Positions 36,879 through 46,275 of a stretch of DNA of 64,000 bases are shown here, piece after piece (the first letter of the stretch is position 1; each line of letters begins with the position of its first letter). This stretch comes from Alteromonas sp. RKMC-009 (lineage in GTDB: Bacteria; Pseudomonadota; Gammaproteobacteria; Enterobacterales; Alteromonadaceae). The stretch spans positions 806,001 to 870,000 of the forward strand of contig NZ_CP031010.1 in the NCBI RefSeq assembly GCF_003584565.2. Reading direction: 5' to 3'. The notes below the pieces were generated by a model that saw nothing but the letters and a program-made list of their open reading frames with translations, searched no databases and was not told the DNA's origin. Made by a program: the position numbers and the translations under genes.

Positions 36879-37310
36879 TTAGCTTTGTAAAGTGTAATCG
36901 AGAGTGATTTTCGCGTTCAGCAGTTTAGAGATCGGGCAGTTTTCTTTTGCGCCCTTCGCGATATCTGCAAACTTATATTCATCAATCCCGTCTACTTTAG
37001 CTTCAAGGGTTAATGCAGATTTCGTTACGGTAAAGCCATCACCGTCTTTTTCCAGTGTGACCTCAGCATCAACTTTTAGATCACCGTTTTGATAACCTGC
37101 ATCTGATAACGCAAACGACAACGCCATGGCATAGCAACTGCTGTGAGCAGCAGCAATCAGTTCCTCAGGATTAGTACCGCTCTTGTCTTCAAAACGTGTA
37201 TTAAAGCCATAAGGCTGATCAGACAAGGCACCACTTCCTGTGCTCACATGACCTTTGCCTTCTTTACCTAGTGGCTGATAGCGCGCAGAACCAGTTTTAA
37301 CAATAGACAT
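36879..37310 (-). CDS. osmC: OsmC family peroxiredoxin
   Basis: A 143-aa OsmC-type hydroperoxide reductase. The catalytic cysteines are in AAHSSCYAMALS (about residue 54) and GAKENCPISKLL (about 128). It opens MSIVKTGSARYQPLGKEGKG, as in E. coli OsmC (143 aa, same length). It reduces organic peroxides in the cytoplasm. Confidence 0.92.
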   Translation of the reverse strand: MSIVKTGSARYQPLGKEGKGHVSTGSGALSDQPYGFNTRFEDKSGTNPEELIAAAHSSCYAMALSFALSDAGYQNGDLKVDAEVTLEKDGDGFTVTKSALTLEAKVDGIDEYKFADIAKGAKENCPISKLLNAKITLDYTLQS

Positions 37311-37354
37311 AATTTCTCCTTAGCAGAACGATGCAGAGGAGTGTCGGACAAGTG

Positions 37355-37444
37355 GCGGATTCGCATTTAAAACCGTCAGCCGCATGGATGCGGCTGCCGA
37401 GCGCCCAGGGATGGGTTTACAGCGAGTTTTAAATGCGAATCCGC
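37355..37444. repeat. Long inverted repeat with nested hairpin (REP-like element)
   Basis: The 427-bp gap 37311-37737 between osmC and the SulP gene contains a 90-bp element. Its 19-bp arms are perfect (37355-37373 and 37426-37444; the left begins GCGGATTCGC, the right ends GCGAATCCGC). Inside, CAGCCGCAT and ATGCGGCTG form a 9-bp hairpin at 37377-37396, followed by an unpaired AGGGATGGGTTTACAGC. I found no second copy in this window. It looks like a dispersed REP- or MITE-like unit. The remainder (37445-37737) holds the presumed SulP promoter and nothing else I can identify. Confidence 0.7.
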
Positions 37445-37737
37445 TTCATGGCCGGGTACACTCCGGTGTACTACCGCCAATGCAGTCCTTATACCGCAAG
37501 CTATACTTTGTGCTGCAGCCCTTGCCGTAAAAGAGCTTTAGATTGTCGGACTATACTTTCGTTATTGCTCATCAACCTTCTTTTACTGTAACCCTTACAG
37601 AGCCGCTGTACCTTTTTCTGGCAGCGCACACTAACAACGTGACAGCCGGTTTTAACATTCTGTTAAAGGACTTTGCAGGTCGATGGTGATAGAATCGCCG
37701 ACCGTTTTTTAACCATGTACTGAATAATTGGACACCC

Positions 37738-39303
37738 ATGTTTGATTTGATTAATAGCAAAGACAGCAATGTTAAAAACGACGTGCTGTCTGGCATTACT
37801 GTCGCACTGGCTTTAGTACCTGAAGCTGTGGCATTTGCCTTTGTTGCCGGTGTAGAACCTATGATTGGTTTGTATGCGGCCTTTATGATGGGCCTCATTA
37901 CGTCTGCCATCGGTGGCCGTCCGGGCATGATTTCCGGTGCAACAGGGGCCATGGCCGTTGTAATGGTGGCACTGGTTGCTGAGCATGGCGTGCAATATCT
38001 TTTTGCTGCTGTGGTGCTGGCAGGTTTGCTGCAAATATTGTGCGGGGTATTCCGTCTGGGTAAGTTCATCCGGCTGGTACCCTATCCGGTGATGCTGGGC
38101 TTTGTAAATGGCCTGGCTATCGTTATATTCCTTGCCCAGTTAGGTCAGTTTAAAGTGCAAAATGCGTCGGGTTCACTGGAATGGATGCAAGGCACCATGC
38201 TTTATATCATGCTGGGCCTGGTGGGGCTGACAATGGCAATCATCTATCTCTTGCCCAAGCTGACAAAGGCTGTTCCTGCCTCGCTGGTGGCTATCGTCAC
38301 GATTACGCTGCTGGTACATGGTCTGGACTTAGAAGCCCGTACCGTTATCGATTTTGTCCGTGATTTATTACCGGCAGATCAAAAGGCCACGGCCACGCTG
38401 GCCGGTGAGCTGCCAACCTTCTCTATCCCTATGGTGCCGTTCACCTGGGATACGCTGATGATTATCCTGCCAACTTCAGTCATTTTATGCCTCGTTGGTT
38501 TAATTGAATCACTGTTAACACTCACGCTTATCGATGAGATGACAGATACCCGTGGTCGCGGAAACAAAGAATGTATTGGTCAGGGTGTGGCGAACACCGT
38601 GAACGGTTTCTTCGGTGGTATGGGCGGTTGTGCCATGATTGGACAGTCGATGATCAACATCAACTCAGGTGGTCGTGGCCGTTTGTCAGGGATTACTGCA
38701 GCGGTTGTACTGCTTGGCTTTATCCTGTTTGCAGCGCCGCTGATTGAAATGATTCCCCTTGCTGCACTGGTTGGCGTCATGTTTGTGGTGGTAATCGGTA
38801 CCTTCGAATGGGCATCGTTCCGCATAATCCGTGGTGTGAATAAGGAAGATGCATTCGTGCTGTTCCTGGTAACAGCGGTAACCGTTATCTCTGACCTCGC
38901 CATTGCTGTTGTTGTTGGTGTGATTGTGTCGGCACTGGTCTTTGCCTGGAAAGCGGCACGGTACATTGAAGCGAAAACCCACATCGATGACGATGGCTGG
39001 AAGGTTTATGAGCTGCGCGGACCGGTTTTCTTTGGTTCGATTCATCACTTTAAAGAGTTGTTTGATGTAGCTAATGACCCGAATGACGTGGTGATCGATT
39101 TCAATAACAGCCGAATCTGGGATTCTTCCGGTATCGATGCGCTGGACAGTCTGGCCGGTAAATACGAAGAGCAGGGTAAAAAGCTGCACATCCGGCATAT
39201 CAGTTCAGAGTGTCGTGGCTTGCTTACAAAAGCCGATAAGTTTGTTGAAATTAATGTCAATGAAGACCCGCGTTATCGGGTAGCAACGGATAAATTAGGT
39301 TAA
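37738..39303 (+). CDS. SulP family inorganic anion transporter
   Basis: A 521-aa permease with 11-12 hydrophobic helices and a C-terminal cytoplasmic STAS domain (about 410-515; the STAS loop is [15 protein letters not shown]). The membrane core has [19 protein letters not shown] and [18 protein letters not shown], typical of SLC26/SulP. Substrates in the family include sulfate and bicarbonate; which one applies is unknown. It stands just before the nirB regulatory region and probably is not co-regulated, since the sigma-54 promoter is downstream of it. Confidence 0.9.
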   Translation: MFDLINSKDSNVKNDVLSGITVALALVPEAVAFAFVAGVEPMIGLYAAFMMGLITSAIGGRPGMISGATGAMAVVMVALVAEHGVQYLFAAVVLAGLLQILCGVFRLGKFIRLVPYPVMLGFVNGLAIVIFLAQLGQFKVQNASGSLEWMQGTMLYIMLGLVGLTMAIIYLLPKLTKAVPASLVAIVTITLLVHGLDLEARTVIDFVRDLLPADQKATATLAGELPTFSIPMVPFTWDTLMIILPTSVILCLVGLIESLLTLTLIDEMTDTRGRGNKECIGQGVANTVNGFFGGMGGCAMIGQSMININSGGRGRLSGITAAVVLLGFILFAAPLIEMIPLAALVGVMFVVVIGTFEWASFRIIRGVNKEDAFVLFLVTAVTVISDLAIAVVVGVIVSALVFAWKAARYIEAKTHIDDDGWKVYELRGPVFFGSIHHFKELFDVANDPNDVVIDFNNSRIWDSSGIDALDSLAGKYEEQGKKLHIRHISSECRGLLTKADKFVEINVNEDPRYRVATDKLG

Positions 39304-39344
39304 GCCGGTTGGTTGCGCCTGAGGTTACCGGTCAGGATAAGGTT

Positions 39345-39361
39345 GGCACTAAAATGGTGCA
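39345..39361. promoter_or_regulatory. NtrC-like enhancer site 1 upstream of nirB
   Basis: GGCACT-AAAAT-GGTGCA matches the NtrC dyad TGCACY-N5-GGTGCA with a single mismatch, and is the best single match in the window. Confidence 0.72.
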
Positions 39362-39363
39362 AT

Positions 39364-39380
39364 TGCAGTGTTAAGGTGCG
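39364..39380. promoter_or_regulatory. NtrC-like enhancer site 2 upstream of nirB
   Basis: TGCAGT-GTTAA-GGTGCG keeps 5 of 6 left-arm and 5 of 6 right-arm bases. Its end is 90 bp before the -12 GC. Its centre is 19 bp from site 1, about two helical turns. Confidence 0.62.
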
Positions 39381-39455
39381 TGTTTCCGGAAGCAGAATAC
39401 GCATCTGAATCGCGCAGTTTAAGCTAACTTATTGATCTGTAGACATTGCTCAAAC

Positions 39456-39471
39456 TGGCATCATATCTGCT
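39456..39471 (+). promoter_or_regulatory. Sigma-54 promoter of the nirB operon
   Basis: TGGC-ATCATAT-CTGCT keeps GG and GC at the exact -24/-12 spacing, with one mismatch (CTGC for TTGC). Start of transcription is expected near 39482, giving a leader of about 177 nt. Confidence 0.68.
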
Positions 39472-39541
39472 ATATCCAATACATAACCGTAAGTGATATC
39501 ACGTAGATATCCACATAGCGTGAAGTTAAAGGCCGGCAAGA

Positions 39542-39634
39542 GCCTGACGCTGTGTATGGAAACAATTTGTGCACGTTAAGTGCGTATCAGGCAAAGAAGC
39601 CCATGTTCAGTTTATCTGAGTGTGGGCTTTTTTT
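39542..39634 (+). promoter_or_regulatory. NasR-type attenuator leader of nirB
   Basis: The core antiterminator hairpin is GGC-AAAGAA-GCC at 39590-39601. The loop has A1 and G4, and the stem extends through a 2x1 internal loop by GTAT/ATGT. It overlaps the 5' arm of the terminator at 39598-39634 (AGCCCA...TGGGCT with inner TTCAG/CTGAG, then seven T). The upstream P1 candidate is a weak TGT-ATGGAA-ACA (39553-39564, also A1/G4). GCCTGA (39542-39547) can alternatively pair with TCAGGC (39587-39592) and sequester the antiterminator. Confidence 0.74.
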
Positions 39635-39658
39635 ATGGCTCAAAGAAAGGGTTAAACA

Positions 39659-42202
39659 ATGACAACATCAACAACACATCCAAAAGTACTCGTTATCGGT
39701 AACGGGATGGTTGGTCACCACTTTGTCGAACAACTGGTCGCCAGTGAGTACCCCTGTGACATTACAGTGTTAAGTGGCGAAAACCGTCTGGCATATGACC
39801 GTGTTTATCTTTCTTCGTGGTTTACCGGTGCAACGGCAGCCGATCTGGCCATGACAGATGAAGAAACTTATACCAAGTGGGGCGTTAACTTTAAGCTGAA
39901 TGCCCGGGTCGAAAGCATTGACCGTAAGAACAAAACCGTCAGCACCAAAACTGACACCTTTGATTATGATGTGCTGGTGATGGCAACCGGTTCATATCCG
40001 TTTGTTCCACCTATTCCGGGTAACGACCAGCCTCATTGTCTGGTCTACCGGACCATTGAAGATCTGCAGGCCATTGAAGCCTCTGCTGCCGTCAGTAAAA
40101 CTGGCGTGGTAGTAGGCGGAGGATTGCTGGGTCTTGAGGCAGCAAACGCACTGAAACAAGCCGGTGTAGAAACACACGTGGTTGAGTTTGCGCCTCAATT
40201 GATGGCCGTTCAGCTGGACGGGCAGGGCGGTGATCTGCTGCGCACTAAAATTGAAGATTTGGGCGTAACAGTACATACACAAAAAGCTACCCAGGTGATT
40301 GAGGCCGGTGAACAAAGCCGCTACCGCATGGTGTTTGCCGACGGCTCATACTTAGAAACTGACATGATTTTATTCTCTGCCGGTATACGCCCGTCGGATG
40401 CCCTGGGCCGGTCAGCGGAGCTGGCAGTAGGCGAACGTGGTGGTATTGTCATTAACAATCAGTGCCAGACATCTGACCCCGACATCTATGCTATCGGTGA
40501 ATGTGCGTTATGGGACAACCGTATTTTTGGTCTGGTTGCGCCCGGCTACACCATGGCCCGTGCGGTTGCAGCAAACATCGCCGGTAAAGAAGGTGAGTTT
40601 GCCGGTGCAGACATGAGTACCAAACTTAAACTGATGGGCGTAGAAGTTGGCTCTATTGGTGATGCACATGCCAGAACCCCGGGCGCACTGAGCTATACCT
40701 ATCACAACCAGCCAGACGGCGTATATAAAAAGCTGGTGGTTGATGCGGCACAAAAGCAGGTTATCGGTGCAGTGCTGGTAGGTGATACCAGTGATTACGA
40801 TACCTTATTGCAATACGCGTTAAACGGCATTGAACTGCCTGAGCACGCTGAATCTCTTATTCTGCCTTCTTCGTCAGACAAGCCTGCTCTGGGCGCTGAC
40901 GCGCTGCCGGATACGGCGACTATCTGTTCCTGTCACAACGTGGCGAAATGCGATATTTCGGCAGCCATCGACGGCGGTTGCTGCAGTGTTGGCGACGTGA
41001 AGTCAGCGACCAAAGCGGCAACGGGTTGCGGTGGTTGTGCAGCACTACTTAAAAATGTGGTGGACAGCGAGCTTGAGAAACGTGGTGTGGAAGTGTCGAA
41101 AGCTATTTGTGAGCACTTCAACTTTACCCGCCAGGAGCTTTACCACATGGTAAAAGTGGAAGGGATCCGAAGCTTCGATGCACTGCTTGAAAAGCACGGT
41201 ACCGGTTTGGGCTGTGACGTATGTAAGCCGGCAATGGGTTCTATTCTGGCTTCAGTATGGAATGACTACATTCTTACGCAAACTAATTTGCCGCTGCAGG
41301 ACACCAACGATACCTACCTGGGGAATATGCAAAAAGATGGCACCTATTCAATTGTGCCCCGCATACCCGGCGGTGAAATTACCCCTGAAGGTCTTATCCT
41401 GATTGGTGAAGTGGCGAAGAAATATGGTCTGTATACCAAAATTACCGGTGGTCAGCGTATCGATTTATTCGGTGCCCGTGTAGAGCAGTTACCTGATATC
41501 TGGCAGGAACTGGTCGATGGTGGTTTTGAAACAGGCCACGCCTACGCCAAAGCACTGCGTACGGTTAAATCCTGTGTGGGCAGCACCTGGTGCCGCTACG
41601 GTGTTCAGGACTCGGTAGGTCAGGCTATTGATCTGGAAAATCGTTACAAAGGCCTGCGTGCACCTCACAAAATTAAGTTTGCAGTATCAGGTTGTACCCG
41701 TGAATGTGCAGAAGCACAGGGCAAAGACATTGGTGTCATTGCAACGGAAAAAGGCTGGAACCTGTATGTGTGCGGGAATGGCGGTATGAAGCCCCGTCAC
41801 GCAGATTTATTCGCCACCGATATTGATGATGAAACGCTGGTGAAATATATCGACCGTGTACTGATGTTCTACGTGAAAACTGCTGACAGATTACAGCGCA
41901 CATCTGTGTGGATGGAAAACCTCGAAGGCGGACTCGATTATCTTAAATCTGTCGTGATTGATGATGCCCTGGGTATTTGTCAGGAGCTGGAAGATCAGAT
42001 GCAGGCTGTGGTTGATGCTTATCAGTGCGAATGGAAAACCACACTGGAGTCGCCTGAATCACGTAAGCGTTTCCGTCAGTTTGTGAACAGTAAAGAAAGC
42101 GATTCAAACATTCAGTTTGTAGACGAGCGTGGTCAGATCCGCCCTGCCACAGAGGCAGAGAAAATTGCGGGTACATCGCGTATTCCGGTAGAACTGGTTT
42201 AA
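39659..42202 (+). CDS. nirB: Assimilatory nitrite reductase, large subunit
   Basis: An 847-aa NAD(P)H nitrite reductase (nitrite to ammonium, six electrons). The FAD/NAD module covers 1-410 (VIGNGMVGHHFVEQL, VVGGGLLGLEAANALKQ). The BFD-type [2Fe-2S] site is at about 420-475 (CSCHNVAKC, TGCGGC). The sulfite/nitrite reductase fold is in the second half, with siroheme/4Fe-4S cysteines C639, C645, C679 and C683 (CVGSTWC and CTREC). The ATG at 39659 follows AGAAAGGG, 25 bp after the leader terminator. It is followed by nirD, the nitrate reductase and cobA. Confidence 0.96.
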   Translation: MTTSTTHPKVLVIGNGMVGHHFVEQLVASEYPCDITVLSGENRLAYDRVYLSSWFTGATAADLAMTDEETYTKWGVNFKLNARVESIDRKNKTVSTKTDTFDYDVLVMATGSYPFVPPIPGNDQPHCLVYRTIEDLQAIEASAAVSKTGVVVGGGLLGLEAANALKQAGVETHVVEFAPQLMAVQLDGQGGDLLRTKIEDLGVTVHTQKATQVIEAGEQSRYRMVFADGSYLETDMILFSAGIRPSDALGRSAELAVGERGGIVINNQCQTSDPDIYAIGECALWDNRIFGLVAPGYTMARAVAANIAGKEGEFAGADMSTKLKLMGVEVGSIGDAHARTPGALSYTYHNQPDGVYKKLVVDAAQKQVIGAVLVGDTSDYDTLLQYALNGIELPEHAESLILPSSSDKPALGADALPDTATICSCHNVAKCDISAAIDGGCCSVGDVKSATKAATGCGGCAALLKNVVDSELEKRGVEVSKAICEHFNFTRQELYHMVKVEGIRSFDALLEKHGTGLGCDVCKPAMGSILASVWNDYILTQTNLPLQDTNDTYLGNMQKDGTYSIVPRIPGGEITPEGLILIGEVAKKYGLYTKITGGQRIDLFGARVEQLPDIWQELVDGGFETGHAYAKALRTVKSCVGSTWCRYGVQDSVGQAIDLENRYKGLRAPHKIKFAVSGCTRECAEAQGKDIGVIATEKGWNLYVCGNGGMKPRHADLFATDIDDETLVKYIDRVLMFYVKTADRLQRTSVWMENLEGGLDYLKSVVIDDALGICQELEDQMQAVVDAYQCEWKTTLESPESRKRFRQFVNSKESDSNIQFVDERGQIRPATEAEKIAGTSRIPVELV

Positions 42203-42214
42203 GGAGATAACATC

Positions 42215-42568
42215 ATGCAAGCATCTGTAGAAATTATGCCGCGCTGGCACGACATCTGTGAACAAAGTGACCTGGTTGCCAACAGTGGCGTTTGCGCCCT
42301 GATTGACGAACAACAGGTTGCTATCTTCGCCCTGAATACAGCCGGCGGCACCAACCTTTATGCAGTCTCAAACTGGGACCCGGTAGGTAAAGCCAATGTG
42401 ATGTACCGCGGGATTGTCGGTTCTGTTAAAGGTGAAGCCGTGATTGCCTCTCCTTTGTACAAAGAGCATTACTCTCTGGTGACGGGGAAATGTGTCGAGA
42501 ATGAAGCAGTCAGCCTGTCTGTATACGATGTCCGTCTTGAAGACGGCCGCGTACAGGTTGCATTGTAA
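42215..42568 (+). CDS. nirD: Nitrite reductase small subunit
   Basis: A 117-aa Rieske-fold protein that supports NirB. The usual Rieske CxH...CxxH iron-sulfur ligands are absent, as is normal for NirD. It has SPLYKEHYSLVTGKCVENE and ends DVRLEDGRVQVAL. It starts 12 bp after nirB. Confidence 0.93.
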   Translation: MQASVEIMPRWHDICEQSDLVANSGVCALIDEQQVAIFALNTAGGTNLYAVSNWDPVGKANVMYRGIVGSVKGEAVIASPLYKEHYSLVTGKCVENEAVSLSVYDVRLEDGRVQVAL

Positions 42569-42620
42569 GATTCCGGTTTAAAAGGTCTGCTGACCAACAT
42601 TAAAAGCACAGGTAACTACC

Positions 42621-45392
42621 ATGAATCACGCCCGCGCCACAGTAATTTCAGTACAGTCTGCCCCTAAGAGTGTTGCCAGGACACCAACGCTTGCGCAGAC
42701 AACGTGCCCTTACTGTGGCGTTGGTTGTGGTGTGGACATCACGCTGGAAACAGCAGGCAATAAAACAACGCTTAAATCCCTTACCGGTACGCCTGAACAT
42801 CCGGCCAACTTCGGCAGATTGTGCGTGAAAGGCACCAACCTGCTTGAAACCAATGATCTTAATGGCCGCCTGACTCAGCCTCAGATGGGCGGCAAGCCGG
42901 TATCCTGGGACACTGCAACCAGCGCCATTGCTGAAAAAATGCAACAGGTGATTGATGAGCATGGACCGGATGCTGTGGCGCTGTATGTTTCAGGACAACT
43001 GCTCACTGAAGATTACTACGTCGCCAATAAGTTTATGAAGGGGTATGTTGGCAGCGCGAACATCGATACCAACTCACGACTTTGTATGTCTTCTGCGGTT
43101 GCCGCGTATAAACGCGCTTTCGGGGAAGATATCGTACCGTGCAACTACGAAGACCTGGAGCAGACGGATTTGCTCATCCTTACAGGCAGTAACGCCGCCT
43201 GGACACATCCGGTGCTGTTCCAGCGTATGGAGCGGGCAAAACGACAAAATCCGGATATGAAAGTGGTTGTGGTTGACCCGCGGGCAACAGATACATCCAC
43301 GCTGGCCGATTTGCACATTCCATTAAAACCGGGCACTGATGCGGTGCTGTTTAACGGTCTGCTGCATTTTCTGGCACAAAACGGTGGCCTGGATACTGAT
43401 TTTATTGCCGCTTCAACCAGTGGTTTTGAGGCGGCACTGTCCAGTGCGGCAGAATATTCGCTGAGCCGTGTGGCTGAAGAATGCGACGTACCGGAGCACG
43501 ATATACTGGCACTGTTTACGCTGTTCCTCGAACGTCAGCGGGCCATTACCTTTTTCTCTATGGGCATCAATCAGTCCACCAGTGGTGTAGATAAAGGTAA
43601 TGCCATTATCAACTGCCATCTGGCAACAGGCAAAATTGGCAAAACAGGCAGCGGTCCGTTCTCCATCACCGGACAACCTAATGCCATGGGCGGCCGCGAA
43701 GTAGGCGGGCTGGCGAACATGCTGGCTGCTCACATGGATATTGATAACGCGCAGCACCGTGATCGGGTACAACGTTTCTGGCAATCGCCCCGTATGGCTG
43801 ATAAGCCGGGGTTAAAAGCGGTTGATCTGTTTAAGCGGATTAATGAAGGCAAAGTGAAGTTTGTCTGGATCATGGCCACCAACCCCGTGGTGAGCATGCC
43901 AAACCGCTGTGAAGTCGAAGCGGCACTGAGCAAATGCGATATGGTTGTGGTATCGGATATGGTGACTAAAAACGATACTCTGAAGTTTGCTCATATTGCG
44001 CTGCCGGCATCCGGTTGGTCAGAAAAAAACGGTACAGTAACCAATTCAGAAAGACGTATTTCTCGCCAGCGCGGTTTAATGAAACCGGCAGGTGAATCCA
44101 GACATGACTGGCAGGCCTTATGTGCTGTGGCTGCTAAGATGGGGTTTGCAGAACATTTTGATTACCAGCACCCGGCTGAAATCTTCGATGAACATGCCCG
44201 CCTGACCGCTTTTGAGAATCACGGCAACCGCGCTTTGGATTTGGGCGGTCTTAGCGGTTTAACAACTGCAGAATACGATAACTTCCGTCCCGTCCAGTGG
44301 CCGGTGCCGGAAAAAACAGTAGCCGGCGCGACACGCTTGTTTGCTGACGGCGCGTTTTTTACCGCAGATAAAAAAGCCCGGTTTATCGCGATTTCCCCCT
44401 GTTTACCCGAACAGCAAACCACAACAGCATTTCCGTTTGTGCTTAACACCGGTCGCAGCCGTGACCAGTGGCATACCATGACCCGTACCGGTAAAGCAGG
44501 GAAATTACTCAAGCATGCACCGTATTCTCAACTGTCTTTGCACCCTGAAGATATAAAAGCGCTTGGACTGTCAGCACAGGAACTGGTTGCTGTGAACAGC
44601 GCCTGCAATACCGGTGAGCCGGTTATTTTACCGGTGGTTGAAGACAAACAGCTGCGTAAAGGCAATTGCTTTGCGCCTATTCACTGGTCTGCTACCTGGG
44701 GCTCTAACCTGACACTTGGTGCGTTATTCAATGGCGCCCACGATCCCTTATCCGGACAGCCTGAACTGAAACAGGGCGCGGTGAGTGTTGCTGCAGTCAG
44801 TTTTAATTTACACGGACAAATGATTATCAGCGACGCTGATGTGGCAGCGGCTCTGTCTCCGGCTTTTGATTACTGGGCGAAAACTACCACTGACGGCGGC
44901 ACGGCCTTCCGCATCGCCAGCAATAACGACACCGGGAGTCTGTTCAGCAATTTGAAAAGCGTGCTTCCCGCGCACTGGTTACTCGTTACCCGTCAGCATG
45001 AAAAAGGTCTGACGGTCATCGCAACCAGTGAGAATCGTTTTGTTTTTGGTTTATGGCTGGAAAACAGCTACCGGGCTTTACCTGATGAGTGGCTGGACAG
45101 TTGTCTGCAACAGGACGACATCTCTTCAGAGCTGCTGGCTAATCTGTTGCGCGGTACACCTGATGAAGCGTTCCTCAACGGTAAACTGGTATGCAGTTGC
45201 TTCTCCGTTCGGGAAAAAACCATTGAAACTGCCATACAGGCAGGTTGCTCATCAGTCGACCGACTGGGCAATGAACTTAAATGCGGTACTAACTGCGGTT
45301 CCTGCAAACCGGAACTGCAAAAGATGATCGACAGTTATTCTTCTACTCAAACTGCAAAAGCAGTAACACCTGAGGTAATTCTCCATGATTAA
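42621..45392 (+). CDS. nasA: Assimilatory nitrate reductase catalytic subunit with C-terminal BFD domain
   Basis: A 923-aa molybdopterin oxidoreductase that reduces nitrate to nitrite in the cytoplasm. The N-terminal [4Fe-4S] ligands are CPYCGVGC (from residue 29) and RLCVKG. The Mo-bis-MGD domains include NSRLCMSSAV and GPFSITGQPNAMGGREVGG, and a C-terminal molydopterin-binding beta domain precedes the end. Residues about 855-905 add a BFD-like [2Fe-2S] site (CSCFSV and CGTNCGSC), the NasA/NasC-type extension that accepts electrons. No signal peptide and no separate reductase subunit gene are nearby. It overlaps cobA by 8 bp. Confidence 0.94.
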   Translation: MNHARATVISVQSAPKSVARTPTLAQTTCPYCGVGCGVDITLETAGNKTTLKSLTGTPEHPANFGRLCVKGTNLLETNDLNGRLTQPQMGGKPVSWDTATSAIAEKMQQVIDEHGPDAVALYVSGQLLTEDYYVANKFMKGYVGSANIDTNSRLCMSSAVAAYKRAFGEDIVPCNYEDLEQTDLLILTGSNAAWTHPVLFQRMERAKRQNPDMKVVVVDPRATDTSTLADLHIPLKPGTDAVLFNGLLHFLAQNGGLDTDFIAASTSGFEAALSSAAEYSLSRVAEECDVPEHDILALFTLFLERQRAITFFSMGINQSTSGVDKGNAIINCHLATGKIGKTGSGPFSITGQPNAMGGREVGGLANMLAAHMDIDNAQHRDRVQRFWQSPRMADKPGLKAVDLFKRINEGKVKFVWIMATNPVVSMPNRCEVEAALSKCDMVVVSDMVTKNDTLKFAHIALPASGWSEKNGTVTNSERRISRQRGLMKPAGESRHDWQALCAVAAKMGFAEHFDYQHPAEIFDEHARLTAFENHGNRALDLGGLSGLTTAEYDNFRPVQWPVPEKTVAGATRLFADGAFFTADKKARFIAISPCLPEQQTTTAFPFVLNTGRSRDQWHTMTRTGKAGKLLKHAPYSQLSLHPEDIKALGLSAQELVAVNSACNTGEPVILPVVEDKQLRKGNCFAPIHWSATWGSNLTLGALFNGAHDPLSGQPELKQGAVSVAAVSFNLHGQMIISDADVAAALSPAFDYWAKTTTDGGTAFRIASNNDTGSLFSNLKSVLPAHWLLVTRQHEKGLTVIATSENRFVFGLWLENSYRALPDEWLDSCLQQDDISSELLANLLRGTPDEAFLNGKLVCSCFSVREKTIETAIQAGCSSVDRLGNELKCGTNCGSCKPELQKMIDSYSSTQTAKAVTPEVILHD

Positions 45393-46275
45393 TTCAGCCA
45401 TCGCAAAACTGCCGCAAGTGTTCTTCCGTAAGCTGATGACCGGCCAGCAACGTCACCGTGTCATGCAACCAGTGACGCCGGCATCCCTGACGGGTGAGAA
45501 AAAGCAGGGGCAGGTATTTATTGTCGGCGCCGGTCCGGGCGATGCAGAGTTGCTGACCATCAAAGCATGGAAGTGCCTGCAGCAGGCTGATGTGGTGTTA
45601 TTTGACTGGCTGGTAGATGAGTCTGTCATTGCAGAAATTCCCCGTCATGTAAAAACGGAATTCGTGGGTAAGCGGGCAGGCAAACATTCAATGGTGCAGG
45701 ATGACATTTGCAAGCGGGTGGTTGAGCTGGCGCAGTCAGGATTAAATGTGGTGCGGTTGAAGGGCGGGGATCCGGCAGTTTTTGCCCGTACCTGTGAGGA
45801 AACCGCTGCGCTTGAAGCCGCTGACATTCCGTTTGCCATTGTGCCCGGGATCACTGCCGCTTCAGGGGCTTCGGCTTATACAGGGATTCCTTTGACAGAG
45901 CGCAACTGCGCTCAGTCGGTGACATTGACCACCGCCAGTTTTAAAGATAAAAACCAGATGCCCGACTGGACAACGCTTGCTGATACCATGCAGCGTCAAA
46001 CTGTTGTGGTGTATATGGGGTTGTCCCGGTTGAGCAAAATCACGTCTGAGCTGGTGAATGCCGGTATTCGTGAAACCCTTCCGGTGGCGGTGATTGAGAA
46101 CGCTTGCACTCCCAACCAGCAAGTGATCACCGGCACTGTTTCTTCTATCGCTGAACAGGTAACGTCAGCAAACCTGCAAGGTCCTGCTTTGTTGATCTTC
46201 GGAGAGGTGGTAAAGTCTCGCCAACAGGTCTCCACAGCGCTGCTTCAGCAGGTAACCCATGTCGCAGGAATTTAG
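45385..46275 (+). CDS. cobA: Uroporphyrinogen-III C-methyltransferase
   Basis: A 296-aa SUMT that adds two methyl groups to uroporphyrinogen III on the way to siroheme, the NirB cofactor. SAM-binding motifs: VGAGPGDAELLTIKAWKCL, RLKGGDPAVFAR and VPGITAASGASAYTGIPLTER. Compared with minimal SUMTs (about 255 aa) it has a 45-residue N-terminal extension of unknown role, and no CysG dehydrogenase/chelatase part. It starts inside the nitrate reductase gene. Confidence 0.94.
   Translation: MINSAIAKLPQVFFRKLMTGQQRHRVMQPVTPASLTGEKKQGQVFIVGAGPGDAELLTIKAWKCLQQADVVLFDWLVDESVIAEIPRHVKTEFVGKRAGKHSMVQDDICKRVVELAQSGLNVVRLKGGDPAVFARTCEETAALEAADIPFAIVPGITAASGASAYTGIPLTERNCAQSVTLTTASFKDKNQMPDWTTLADTMQRQTVVVYMGLSRLSKITSELVNAGIRETLPVAVIENACTPNQQVITGTVSSIAEQVTSANLQGPALLIFGEVVKSRQQVSTALLQQVTHVAGI

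Noticed and set aside
37572..38069. 165-aa minus-strand ORF
   Set aside because: Lies mostly antisense inside the SulP gene, low-complexity Thr/Ala composition, no ribosome site.
38686..39198. 170-aa minus-strand ORF
   Set aside because: Antisense shadow of the SulP membrane and STAS region, His/Asn-rich and without domain character.
39344..39368. TGGCAC followed by TTGC, resembling a sigma-54 promoter
   Set aside because: The spacing between GG and GC is too long; the same bases form a better NtrC dyad and a correctly spaced promoter lies at 39456.
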